Below, one piece after another: positions 8,587 to 17,519 of a DNA stretch of 64,000 nucleotides (positions are counted from its first letter, which is position 1; each line of letters opens with the position of its first letter). The notes under the pieces were generated by a model, which ran no database searches, was not told the DNA's origin, and saw only the letters and a program-made list of their open reading frames with translations. A program made the translations under genes and the position numbers. This DNA is from JALYXI01 sp963795835 (GTDB taxonomy: Bacteria; Acidobacteriota; Terriglobia; Bryobacterales; Bryobacteraceae): assembly GCA_963795835.1 (NCBI GenBank), contig CAWCJC010000001.1, positions 372,001 to 436,000 on the forward strand, given 5' to 3'.

Positions 8587-10268
8587 AGTACCGGCGAATC
8601 GTTCCCCAGCAGCGCGCGCCGGACAATCTTGATGGGAGGAAAGCCCTCCTTCATAAAGCGGTCGTGAAACTCCTGAAGCGAAAACGAGGCTCCCTTCATC
8701 TTCTTGTAGTCTTCCCGCAGTTTCAGAATCTCCAGCTTGCCGAGCGTGTAATACAGATACGTTGGGTCCGATGTGCCTCGCTTCGTTTCGCGCTCGCCAT
8801 TGGCGCGCGACGTGTAGCCTTCCTTAACGAAGTAATCGATGCCCTGAGCCATAGTCATCTTGCCGGTGTGCATCTGGATCCCCACGATGAAACGGGCGTT
8901 GCGAAGGAGCGCGTCCTGCAATTGACCCAGTCTCAGCTTCAAATCGCCTGAGCCATAGCCCTCGTCCAACATCATCTGTTCGCTGTAGTGCGCCCAGCCT
9001 TCGGCATTGCTGCTGGCGCCCAGCAGCTTGCGGACTTTCGAAGGCACGTTCTGCATCCACAGGAACTGGACATAGTGTCCGGGATAGGCTTCGTGAACCG
9101 CCGTGCTGATGATTGTGCCGCGGTTAAAGCCCTCCATGTGCTCCTCAGTCTGCTTCTCGCTCCAACCTTTTTCAGGCAGAGTGACGTTAAAGAAAGCCTC
9201 CTTCGCCTTCTTTTCATAAGGGCCCGGCGTATCCATCGACGCAAAGGTGAGAGCTCTCAGGAACGGAGGAGTCTCTTCGAGAATCGGCCGAACCGGAGAA
9301 GGAATGGTGATGATGTGCTTCGACTGGATAAAATCCGTGAGCCCGCCCAGTGTGTCACGGAAAGTTTGTAGCAGCTTGTCGGGTGCGGGATGATCCTTGG
9401 TGATCTCTTCGAGAATCTGCTGAGGCGTGCGCTTTGGATTCAGCTTCAGCGCTACTTCCTTAAACTGGCGTTGGTTCTCCCGGAGGTTCGCCATGCCGAT
9501 TTCAAGCAGCCGATCCAGCGGCAGATCCACCATTTCTTCATAGCTCAGCTTCTTGCTAAAAGTGTCCGCTCCGATGCGAAAATCGCCGGTCGATTTTGGC
9601 AGAAGTTCCGTCTTCAGAAATCTCTCATACTGCTGCAGCGACTCAATCACGAGTTGGTTGGAGCTCTTGAATTGCGCCAATAGAGCCGGGTCGGTGACTT
9701 TTTCGAGCGCAAGCGGAACGTCCTTTTCGAAAAAACTAATAATTCCCGGCATCTGCTCAATCGCGATCTCGGTATAAATCTTGGGTGGATTGGAGAGGTT
9801 CACGCGCGCGGCTTCGAACACAGCGGGCACCTGACTCTCTCGCGCGATCACGCTGCGCATCCTCTCCTCCGGAGGAGCAAAATTACGGCTGACCAGAGTG
9901 AAGATACTGCTCGAAACACCGCTCGAGTAAGTGTCGGGATTCTTTTCCCAACCGCGTACCTGTTCAAGCGAAAGCAGCGTTGCGCGGATATCGTTCAGCA
10001 CCAGGGCTCGGTCCGCCTCCTCGGTCGGGCCTTTCACGGGAAGCGCGCTGAAAGTCTTCTCTGCCTTGTGAAGCGCAGCGGTGCGCTCCTCGATCGAGGC
10101 TTTTGAATAGTCCTCCAGCATCTTGTCGTACTGATGGAAACCGGATTGCGTGCCGTCGCTGGGGCGATACTTGAAATAGACCTGATCGAAGTAGCGGTCG
10201 ATCTGTTCGGATAGGCTTTGGGCGGACGCAAGAGAAGTCATCAGGAAGAAAAGTACCAAACGGCTCAT
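8583..10268 (-). CDS. Secreted DUF885 family putative metallopeptidase
   Basis: 561 residues with a signal peptide (MSRLVLFFLMTSLASAQ). It matches the DUF885 family, known for an HEAYPGH zinc-binding motif. Here it reads HEAYPGHY at about residue 392, followed by EGWAHYSEQMM, the likely third ligand region. The family resembles M32/M2-type helical metallopeptidases, and a role in oligopeptide hydrolysis outside the cytoplasm is likely but not proven for this clade. Divergent from the M28 peptidase gene, with only 24 bp between start codons, so the two promoters must overlap or lie inside coding sequence. Confidence 0.85.
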   Translation of the reverse strand: MSRLVLFFLMTSLASAQSLSEQIDRYFDQVYFKYRPSDGTQSGFHQYDKMLEDYSKASIEERTAALHKAEKTFSALPVKGPTEEADRALVLNDIRATLLSLEQVRGWEKNPDTYSSGVSSSIFTLVSRNFAPPEERMRSVIARESQVPAVFEAARVNLSNPPKIYTEIAIEQMPGIISFFEKDVPLALEKVTDPALLAQFKSSNQLVIESLQQYERFLKTELLPKSTGDFRIGADTFSKKLSYEEMVDLPLDRLLEIGMANLRENQRQFKEVALKLNPKRTPQQILEEITKDHPAPDKLLQTFRDTLGGLTDFIQSKHIITIPSPVRPILEETPPFLRALTFASMDTPGPYEKKAKEAFFNVTLPEKGWSEKQTEEHMEGFNRGTIISTAVHEAYPGHYVQFLWMQNVPSKVRKLLGASSNAEGWAHYSEQMMLDEGYGSGDLKLRLGQLQDALLRNARFIVGIQMHTGKMTMAQGIDYFVKEGYTSRANGERETKRGTSDPTYLYYTLGKLEILKLREDYKKMKGASFSLQEFHDRFMKEGFPPIKIVRRALLGNDSPVL

Positions 10269-10292
10269 CTCTCTACGGTATTCTGTTTTCTA

Positions 10293-11711
10293 ATGAAAAG
10301 CCCATTGCGGTTGCTTGTTCCCTTTGCCGTTGCACTTGCGTGCTTCGCGCAGCCCTTGCCGGATAAGTACCAGGATGCGGCGAAAAAGCTGGTCTCCCTC
10401 GCCATGGACGACAATAGCGGGCTCGACCGGTTGGAATATCTTTGCGACCGGATTGGTAATCGCGTGAGCGGGTCGAAATCGCTCGAGCGAGCCATCGATT
10501 GGGCCGCCGCGGAAATGACCAAGTCTGGTTTCGACAACGTAAAAAAGATTCCGGTAAAGGTCCCGCATTGGGTTCGCGGCCAGGAGTCCGCGGTGCTGCT
10601 AACACCAGTGGAGCGAAAGCTGACGATCCTCGGTTTGGGGGACAGCGTCGGAACGCCCACGGGTGGAATCACGGCGGACGTCATCGTCGTTTCCACCTTC
10701 GACGAGCTTACGGCATTGGACAAATCCAAGGTCGCCGGCAAGATTGTGCTGTACGACGCTCCGTATGTGAGCTATGGCCAGACAGTCGCCTACCGGAGCG
10801 CCGGTCCTTCACGCGCGGCGGCTCTGGGCGCGGTAGCCGTGCTGGTGCGCTCGATTACGCCTCTCAGTCTGCGCAGCCCGCATACGGGGGCGCTCAGTTA
10901 TGACGAAGCCGTGGTGAAAATCCCGGCCGCTGCCGTATCGGTGGAGGACGCCCAAAGCCTGGCGCGCCTTTACAAACGCGGGGTGCCGATTCGCGTGAAG
11001 CTTTCGATGGATGCGAAGATGCTGCCCGAGGCCGATTCCTTCGACGTAATGGGAGAGATTCGCGGGAGCGAAAAGCCGGACGAAGTGGTAGTAATGGGCG
11101 GGCACATCGATTCGTGGGATATCGGTCAGGGCGCGCAGGACGATGGCGGTGGGATTATGGCAGCCATGCAGGCCCTGGTCCTCATCAAGAAAGCGGGCCT
11201 TCAGCCCCGGCGCACGGTGAGGGTAGTGTTCTGGACGAACGAAGAAAACGGCGGAGCGGGCGGACGCGCCTACGCGAAATGGGCCGGGGATGCAGGGAAA
11301 ACGCATGTCGCCGCGATTGAGATGGATGGCGGAGCGGAGAAACCGACGGGCTTCGGATTCGGCGCGGGACCGGAAGGGAGCGGCCGGCGACGAGCGGGTG
11401 CCGCTTCGATGCCCGTCACCTCTAATGCCGCGTTTGAGCGCGTGACGCAGATCGGAAAGCTGCTGGAGCCAATTGAAGCCGGAGCAATCCGGAGGGGCGG
11501 TGGCGGTTCCGATATCGCGCCGTTAATGGCCGCCGGCGTTCCGGGCTTCGGGTTAGCGACTGTGGGGACCCACTACTTCGATTGGCACCATACCGATGCC
11601 GACACGTTCGACAAGATCAATCCCAAGGATTTCAAATTGTGCTCAGCCGCGCTGGCCGTGATGAGCTACGTGGTGGCGGATATGCCGGAACGTCTTTCGG
11701 ATCTTAAGTAG
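10293..11711 (+). CDS. Secreted M28 family zinc peptidase with PA domain
   Basis: Peptidase of the carboxypeptidase Q/aminopeptidase type (472 residues from the ATG at 10293). This start gives a clean signal peptide (MKSPLRLLVPFAVALACFAQ), while a longer reading from 10218 would mask it. A protease-associated domain occupies about residues 110-240. Zinc ligands of the M28 core are visible: His in GGHIDSWD, Asp in QDDGGG, the Glu pair in TNEENGG, Asp in EMDGG and His in WHHTDADTFD. It likely trims peptides in the periplasm, alongside the S9 and DUF885 enzymes. Its 3' end overlaps the ferrochelatase 3' end by ~70 bp on the opposite strand. Confidence 0.9.
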   Translation: MKSPLRLLVPFAVALACFAQPLPDKYQDAAKKLVSLAMDDNSGLDRLEYLCDRIGNRVSGSKSLERAIDWAAAEMTKSGFDNVKKIPVKVPHWVRGQESAVLLTPVERKLTILGLGDSVGTPTGGITADVIVVSTFDELTALDKSKVAGKIVLYDAPYVSYGQTVAYRSAGPSRAAALGAVAVLVRSITPLSLRSPHTGALSYDEAVVKIPAAAVSVEDAQSLARLYKRGVPIRVKLSMDAKMLPEADSFDVMGEIRGSEKPDEVVVMGGHIDSWDIGQGAQDDGGGIMAAMQALVLIKKAGLQPRRTVRVVFWTNEENGGAGGRAYAKWAGDAGKTHVAAIEMDGGAEKPTGFGFGAGPEGSGRRRAGAASMPVTSNAAFERVTQIGKLLEPIEAGAIRRGGGGSDIAPLMAAGVPGFGLATVGTHYFDWHHTDADTFDKINPKDFKLCSAALAVMSYVVADMPERLSDLK

Positions 11712-12609
11712 CTGCAACACGTCGCTGTGCAAAGAGGGGGGCGCGGGTTCTTGACGTAATCGCGCGATCATGCGAATAAAGCGTGAGTCCGTGCCGACCG
11801 TGGGGATGCGCTTCATCTGCAAGCCGAGCTCAGCGCAGGTTTCCCGCGCTTCAGTATCCAAATCGTAGAGTACTTCCATATGGTCTGAGATGAAGCCAAT
11901 CGGCACGATGATGACCCGTGCCGGCCTTCGTTCGCGCAGCCATTCGTTGATGTCGGGGCCGAGCCACGGCTGACCGGGGGCGCCACTGCGGCTTTGATAA
12001 ACCAGCGTTCCCGGCGCAATCATCCGGCATGCTTCTTCGAGCTGCGTGACATACCAACTGCCGTCCGCCATGCTCTGGGGGATGCTGTGCGCTGTGTAAA
12101 CAACTTCTGCATCGGGCCACTCGGTAAGCGCGCGGTCAACGTGCTCGCGCGTCGGATCAAGAAACCCAGGATTGTTATAAAACTGAGGAATCTTGATGAT
12201 TTCCGGCGCGCCTTCTCCCACTTCCTCCTGCGCTTTCGCAATATCTTCGCGATATTGGCGGCATCCGGAATAAGAGCTGAACGCCGAGGTGAAGAACGCT
12301 ATTGCGTTGCGGATACCGTCGTCCCGCATCTGGCGCAGAGTATCGGGCAATAGAGGATGCCAGTTGCGGTTCCCCCAGTAAATCGGTAGCGCAATTTCCT
12401 GGCGCAAGCGCTTCGATGAGCGCGCGATTCTGATCGTTGATCGGGCTCCGGCCGCCGAAGTGGTAATAGTGTTCGGCAACGGCCAGCAGCCGTTCCCTAG
12501 GAACATTCCGTCCGCGAAGGACGTTCTCGAGAAAGGGGATCACATCGGCTTGCGTTTCGGGACCGCCGAAAGAAACGACCAGCAGTGCTTGATGAGAAGA
12601 AGTTGCCAT
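11643..12609 (-). CDS. hemH: Ferrochelatase, interrupted by a +1 frameshift
   Basis: Inserts Fe2+ into protoporphyrin to give protohaem. The reading from the ATG at 12609 gives LLVVSFGGPE and HFGGRSPIN, then breaks. Conserved sequence resumes one base later with LPIYWGNRNWHP and continues through YTAHSIPQ (catalytic His) and PWLGPD. Dropping one base at about 12406-12407 (AA on the plus strand) joins EAL to RQEIALPIYWG and gives 321 residues, a normal length. Ferrochelatase is normally essential, so a sequence error is more likely than gene loss. The ATG overlaps the TGA of the upstream cyclase-family gene, indicating translational coupling at the end of the exopolysaccharide operon. Confidence 0.9.
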
Positions 12610-13376
12610 CAGACAATCGCGAGGGGACGCACCGGCGCTCCAGTTCCGCCTTCAATTTTGAGAGGTGCGGCCATAAGAAGGAAGTTGGTAATACGATGCT
12701 GCGCCAACTCTTCGAGATAGAGATTCTCAATCAGATGAATGCCGCGCTCCACCAGCATGTGAACGTGGACGGGCATCGCGGGATTCGGCTGGTGTTCAAA
12801 CGCTATGGTGTCGCTTCCCGCTGCGAAGATACCGCGATCACTTAGCCACCGCGCGCCCGGAAGCGTGGGCCCCGGACAATGCAATTGAGAAATGTAGCGC
12901 CGTGATTCTCGCCAGAATTGTCCCCATCCGGTTCGGAGGAAAACGATGTCCCCGGGGTTGATGGCTACGGAAAAGGCGCTTAGGAGCTCAGGCGTGACAA
13001 CCGTGTCCGGAGCAAGCGCGGGAACACCCAGCAGCCCGGCAATATCGAGCAGTACCGCCGGCCGTACGATGGGCCGAATCAAAGAAACGGAGTGCTGGGG
13101 GATTCCTCCGGTCCAGGATTGCTCATCAATAACTTCAAAGCCGTTGAAGAACCGCCCATTGCAGGAGAAGTGATTCAACGCATCGATGTGGGTGCCGGTG
13201 TGGCCGCTCATCGAGAGGCTGTCGGCGGCTGAACTCATACCGGAAGGGTCAAGGAAATCGCCGTGCTTCTTAGTAAGCGAGAAAAGGAAGGGAGGATGTG
13301 CGGGATGATGGGGCATCCCCACGAAGTACGGTTGCGCGAGGTCGAAAACGCGGTGGCCGGAGAAATCGGGCGGCAC
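12609..13376 (-). CDS. Cyclase family metal-dependent hydrolase (kynurenine-formamidase-like)
   Basis: 255 residues of the cyclase/arylformamidase superfamily. The metal-binding signature HxGTHxDxxxH is present as SGHTGTHIDALNHF at about residue 58. IFAAGSDTIAFEH is the usual second conserved block, with a likely catalytic His-Glu pair. Relatives hydrolyse N-formylkynurenine or act as isatin hydrolases, and the substrate here is not predictable. The start lies 15 bp after the BY-kinase stop and the stop overlaps the hemH start (ATGA), so it sits inside the wza-wzz-kinase-hemH transcription unit. Confidence 0.85.
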   Translation of the reverse strand: MPPDFSGHRVFDLAQPYFVGMPHHPAHPPFLFSLTKKHGDFLDPSGMSSAADSLSMSGHTGTHIDALNHFSCNGRFFNGFEVIDEQSWTGGIPQHSVSLIRPIVRPAVLLDIAGLLGVPALAPDTVVTPELLSAFSVAINPGDIVFLRTGWGQFWRESRRYISQLHCPGPTLPGARWLSDRGIFAAGSDTIAFEHQPNPAMPVHVHMLVERGIHLIENLYLEELAQHRITNFLLMAAPLKIEGGTGAPVRPLAIV

Positions 13377-13391
13377 GGGCGGGTTCCGGCG

Positions 13392-14294
13392 TCAATCCTG
13401 TTTCGAATAGTAGTACGTGTATTTGCTATAAAGCTCAGAGGCGCGCGCCCCGTTGGCGACGATTCCCAGTACATTGTTTTCGCAAAGCGACTGCATGGCG
13501 CGGATTACATTGTCGTAGGTTGTCGCACCGATCCGGACTACCATCAGGACGCCGTCCGTTACAGTGGAGAGCAGGTTCGCATCTGCCGAGAACAACAGGG
13601 GCGGCGTATCGATGATCACCCAGTTGAAAATGCGGGGCAGGCTCTGAATCAGGTTCTTAACCTGCCGCAGGTTTAACAATTCCAAAGGATTCTTAACCGG
13701 GCTTCCGGCCGGGAGAAAGTAAAGATTGGTATTTCCGATTCGCTTAATGACTGCCTCAAGCGGTACGCCATCGAGCAAATAGTCCGACAGACCAGGCGAG
13801 CGCTCCGCCTGAAACAGATTGTGCACAACAGGACGGCGAAGATCGAAATCCGCCAGCAAAACCGCGCTCTCTGCTAACTGAGCTTGCGCCATGGCAAGAT
13901 TTGCCGCGGTGAAAGTCTTGCCTTCAGCGGGTGATGCGCTGGTAACGACAATCGTATGGATATTTTGCTGGCTTTGAATATGGTTCAGGCGAGTTCGAAG
14001 ACTCCGGAACTCCTCACCGGGCATTTCGTGGAGCCTGTCAAGATCGATCAAATGCGATTCCGGGGCGACTTTGAAAGGAATCTCTTTGATCTTTGACAGA
14101 AATCCCTCGAACTCGATTTCCCGCGGAACCGCAGTTCGGGTATCGGTTGCAAGATCAAGGTAGCCAAGCGACTCATCGGCGGAACGGGCCGAAGTTTCTA
14201 AGTCATCGGGAGGCAATTGCTCCAGAGAAGACCGTCTGTTAAGTGGCTCTCCGGATTGCTCCGCCCGCCTTAATGCGTCATGTACTCGGCTCAT
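13392..14294 (-). CDS. Exopolysaccharide BY-kinase (CpsD/CapB-type)
   Basis: Bacterial tyrosine kinase, cytoplasmic partner of the Wzz/GumC-type co-polymerase (300 residues). Walker A is SASPAEGKTFTAANLA (about 123-138), Walker A' is VLLADFDLRRP and Walker B is VIIDTPPLL. The C-terminus has the Tyr cluster expected for autophosphorylation (YSKYTYYYSKQD). The first ~100 residues are a family-specific linker with a helix, MSRVHDALRRAEQ, that recurs in this clade. It is located 30 bp downstream of wzz and is probably co-transcribed. It controls polymer length and export by phosphorylation cycling. Confidence 0.92.
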   Translation of the reverse strand: MSRVHDALRRAEQSGEPLNRRSSLEQLPPDDLETSARSADESLGYLDLATDTRTAVPREIEFEGFLSKIKEIPFKVAPESHLIDLDRLHEMPGEEFRSLRTRLNHIQSQQNIHTIVVTSASPAEGKTFTAANLAMAQAQLAESAVLLADFDLRRPVVHNLFQAERSPGLSDYLLDGVPLEAVIKRIGNTNLYFLPAGSPVKNPLELLNLRQVKNLIQSLPRIFNWVIIDTPPLLFSADANLLSTVTDGVLMVVRIGATTYDNVIRAMQSLCENNVLGIVANGARASELYSKYTYYYSKQD

Positions 14295-14324
14295 GAGTTT
14301 TGCGTTTGTCCTGTTGAGAATCGC

Positions 14325-16010
14325 TTAACTGGTTAGGAAAAAGTGGTAGTACATGGATCCGCTCATCGCGACGATCCCGAGAATAATGCTGGCCGACCAG
14401 CCCACATAGGAAAGCCTTCGCTTGCGGCGGACCAGAAGATCGTTTTCCAGAAGTGGAATACTGCTTAAAATCGGCAGGTTCGTATAAGCGCGGACGTCTT
14501 TCAGATTCTTGAGCGAGGTATCTTTCACTTCCTTGACCCCGGTCAGAAATACTCCGGCCATCAGCCCCATACCAACTCCAATGCCTGTGATCAACCATCG
14601 GTTCGGCGCCGTGGGGGCCTCGGGAAGCGAGGCATTGTCCAGCACCTCCAAGTTTTCGCCTGCTTTTCGCTTGTTCACATCTTCGTAAGTACTCGCGGCC
14701 GTTTCTTTCTTTTGCAATTCTAGATAGTGTTGTGAGGCAGCCTCATGTTCGCGATTCAACGCAACATAGCGCTGCTGGTTGGCGGGCACCTGAGAAATGC
14801 GGTTGTTGAACATCGCGACACTCTTGTCGATATCGTCAAGCTGCTTCAATCGTTGCAGCCGCTCGCTTTCTTTGTTCCGCAATTGAGTGCTCACCATATC
14901 GATGCTTCCCTGAATCTCGTTGAGCCGCTCCTGAATCATCGGGTTAGTCGTTTTCTTGGCGTTGACGGGCTTGGGTTTCAGCGCTTCCTGATCTTCACGC
15001 AACTGAAGCTCGTCCCGCTCTTTCTTTTTAATCGCCAGTTGCGCCTTGGCATTCCGAATATTCGGGTACGTATCCATGTACATCTCCCGAAGTTGCAGCA
15101 AACTCGATTCGAGGTCAGTAATTTCCCGGTTTAATTGCGCCAACCGCTCATTCTGAATTTTTGCGACCGACCCTGGCTCCTGAGACATGGAGACCATGCT
15201 GGAAAAAGTGTCCCGCTGCGATTTCAACGTTTGTGCATTCGTCTCCAGCGTCAACTTCTCTTCCGCGATACGGCTCAACGCGTCATTCACGCCCACACGC
15301 TGCTGCTGTAATCCGTTCAGGGCTTGGATATTCACCTGGAGTTCTTCCGGAAGGTGCCCGGCGTTCTGAATCCTGAAATTGGTGAGCTCCGTATCCAGCC
15401 GGTTCAGTTCCGCCTTCGCCTGAGCGATCTCCTCCTTCATGAAATCGGAGGTGACTTTGCCCTGCGTGCTGGTCACGTTCGACATGGATTCCGTAAAGCG
15501 GGAAATCAAAGCCTGAACCACAGCTTGCGCTTTGAAACGGTCCGGATAAGCGAATTCAATCTGGAAAGCTGATGCAGGCCGATTTCCCTGCCCTGCCAGA
15601 TTCACGATCGACACTTTGATATCCCTCGACCTCATTCGCTCAATCACATCTTCCAGCGGTTGGGAATCGCGCTCGCGCCGGTACAGATTCAAAGCCGGCC
15701 GCTGTATCAATTCGGAAAGACTGGTACGGCTGAGAATTTCCTGTTGCATCTGCGAGATGCGCTCGTTCATTTGCTGCGTAACGGTCGAAGGGACCAGCGT
15801 TTCTGAAATCTGGGACGGAGAGATCCTCATCACCGCTTTCGAAACATAGGTGTTCGGCAGTAAAAATGCGACCACGCAGGAAATTACCAGGCCGGCAAAG
15901 AGAGGTCCTAAAATCCAGCTGGTATGGCGGCGAATGATGTCGATGTAATCTTCAACGTCAAGCGCCCGGCGCGAAACGCTAACATACTGCTGCTGGGGAG
16001 AAGGCGTCAT
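14325..16010 (-). CDS. Wzz/GumC family polysaccharide co-polymerase
   Basis: Inner-membrane chain-length determinant (561 residues). The N-terminal Wzz domain starts with DVEDYIDIIRRHTSWILG and a TM helix (about 32-51). A long periplasmic coiled coil fills about 170-420, rich in Gln, Glu and Leu heptads. A second TM helix (about 470-490, GIGVGMGLMAGVFLTGV) and a third hydrophobic segment (WSASIILGIVAMSGSMYY, about 535-553) precede the C-terminus. It works with the Wza-type exporter upstream and the BY-kinase downstream. The gene is intact, although its neighbour wza is not. Confidence 0.92.
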   Translation of the reverse strand: MTPSPQQQYVSVSRRALDVEDYIDIIRRHTSWILGPLFAGLVISCVVAFLLPNTYVSKAVMRISPSQISETLVPSTVTQQMNERISQMQQEILSRTSLSELIQRPALNLYRRERDSQPLEDVIERMRSRDIKVSIVNLAGQGNRPASAFQIEFAYPDRFKAQAVVQALISRFTESMSNVTSTQGKVTSDFMKEEIAQAKAELNRLDTELTNFRIQNAGHLPEELQVNIQALNGLQQQRVGVNDALSRIAEEKLTLETNAQTLKSQRDTFSSMVSMSQEPGSVAKIQNERLAQLNREITDLESSLLQLREMYMDTYPNIRNAKAQLAIKKKERDELQLREDQEALKPKPVNAKKTTNPMIQERLNEIQGSIDMVSTQLRNKESERLQRLKQLDDIDKSVAMFNNRISQVPANQQRYVALNREHEAASQHYLELQKKETAASTYEDVNKRKAGENLEVLDNASLPEAPTAPNRWLITGIGVGMGLMAGVFLTGVKEVKDTSLKNLKDVRAYTNLPILSSIPLLENDLLVRRKRRLSYVGWSASIILGIVAMSGSMYYHFFLTS

Positions 16011-16052
16011 CGGGTTACCTCAATAGAATACTTTGAAATAAATAATAATAAA

Positions 16053-16813
16053 TTAAGGAACAAAGATTTTGTCTCCGTTTAAGACCAGAATGTCTTGTTC
16101 CATGTTTTTGCCCCGGCTGACTTCTTTGTAGTTGAACATGAACTTCTTGGTTTCCGGCTTCTTGGTCTTGGGGTCGATTTCGGTCCTCAGGATATAGATC
16201 TTCTTTGTATTCGCGAATTCGTGGAAGCCCTGAGCGGACACGAGCGCTTCCATCACCGTGGTCGGCCCGGTCAGCGGGTAGCTTCCGGGGCGGTTGACCT
16301 CACCTTGAATGATGAATTTACGGCTACGATTCACCAGCAGTTGAACATTCACGTCCGGGTTGACAATAAATTTCTTCAGCCGCTCCGTGAGTGTTGCTTT
16401 CAGTTGCTCTTGCGTCAGCCCATCTGCCTTAACTTGATCAATTAACTGCAGCGAGATCATTCCATCGGGTCCTACCGTCACTTGGCCCGAAAGGTTCGGC
16501 TCCTGCCAAACTTTGATCATCAAAACGTCTTCCGGCCCAATCACGTACGGTGCGCGTATGGCTCTGGAAGACGGCACTTTGGCCTCGTCCGCATCTTGAG
16601 CAACCGCTTGGTTGGTCTCAGGCACCGGCTCAGGAACCTTGTCATCGCTTTGTTTACTCTCCGCAGAGGGCCGTGGCTCAACCACGGCGGGCTTAGCGGG
16701 CTGCGTGGCCTGATTCGGCGAAGCCGGTATAGTCGGTTTCTGCCCCAGGACAACAGCTTGCCACCGCAAAGAGAAGAAACACGAGTCCAGTTAAGGGGAG
16801 AGAAAATTTTCAT
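16053..16813 (-). CDS. Wza-type polysaccharide export lipoprotein, two +1 frameshifts
   Basis: Outer-membrane polysaccharide exporter. Conserved parts are YVIGPEDVLMIKVWQEPNLSG, the start of the Poly_export domain, and a SLBB domain with FIIQGEVNRPGSYPL. The start region is broken twice. Removing one base from each of the 4-base homopolymers at 16795-16798 and 16743-16746 gives MKIFSPLTGLVFLLFAVASC followed by CPGQKPTIPASPNQ, a lipoprotein signal that runs cleanly into the main frame (252 residues in total). Without the repair, the conserved domain has no signal sequence. It heads the minus-strand operon wza-wzz-kinase-cyclase-hemH and is divergent from the EVE gene. Confidence 0.88.
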
Positions 16814-16968
16814 GGAAACTACCTTCAAGTGAATATATCGGCGGGTCACGGCGAAACTTGAGCCTTATGAGACAATTTTGGCTGTACTTTCTAGATCCTT
16901 TTCGCTTTATCTTACCAGCCTTGAGCGGCAGGAACCTATATCATTACGCTTCCATTTGAAAAAGCACT

Positions 16969-17385
16969 ATGAAGACCCAGTACTTTCTCGCTAAGACAGA
17001 TCCAGAAACATACTCGATTGAACAGTTCGCTAACGAACGAGAAACGAACTGGGACGGCGTCCGCAACGCGCAGGCGCTCCGGGCAATCAAGGCGATGCGC
17101 ATTCATGATCGCGTCTTTATCTACCACAGCATGAAGGATGCAGCCGTTGTAGGGTTGGCAGAGGTCACATCCGCGCCCGTCGATGACCCGGAGAACCCGA
17201 AACTGGCTACCGTCCGCCTTCGGTTTCTCCACCAGTTCCATCCGCCTATCCCGCTCAAACAGATCAAGGAAAGCGGGCTCTTTGCAGATTGGGCTCTGGT
17301 CCGCCAAAGCCGGCTCTCGACAATGGAGGCCCCCGACGAATTTGTGAAATGGATGAAGTCGATTCGCCCTGGCCAAGAGGTCTAG
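16969..17385 (+). CDS. EVE domain protein
   Basis: Stand-alone EVE domain (138 residues), a PUA-like fold that binds modified bases in DNA or RNA; the human homologue is THYN1. Recognisable blocks are YFLAKTDPETYSIEQF at the N-terminus, WDGVRNAQALRAIKAM, DRVFIYHS and VGLAEVTS. Length is that of the minimal family member. It is preceded by a 155-bp divergent intergenic region shared with wza. Whether it belongs to a modification or restriction context is unclear, since no methylase or nuclease gene is nearby, and a general role in nucleic-acid modification reading is the safe call. Confidence 0.88.
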   Translation: MKTQYFLAKTDPETYSIEQFANERETNWDGVRNAQALRAIKAMRIHDRVFIYHSMKDAAVVGLAEVTSAPVDDPENPKLATVRLRFLHQFHPPIPLKQIKESGLFADWALVRQSRLSTMEAPDEFVKWMKSIRPGQEV

Positions 17386-17519
17386 GCTACGCTTCTCGGT
17401 AGCGCGATCTTCCAAAAGTAGTAGTATTCTGAAATTCAGCTTGATTTTTCAAGCATTTACAGGCAAAAAGCTGGCATCCGAACTGCTTTATTGTCCGCTA
17501 ACGGTGGTGGTTAAGACCA

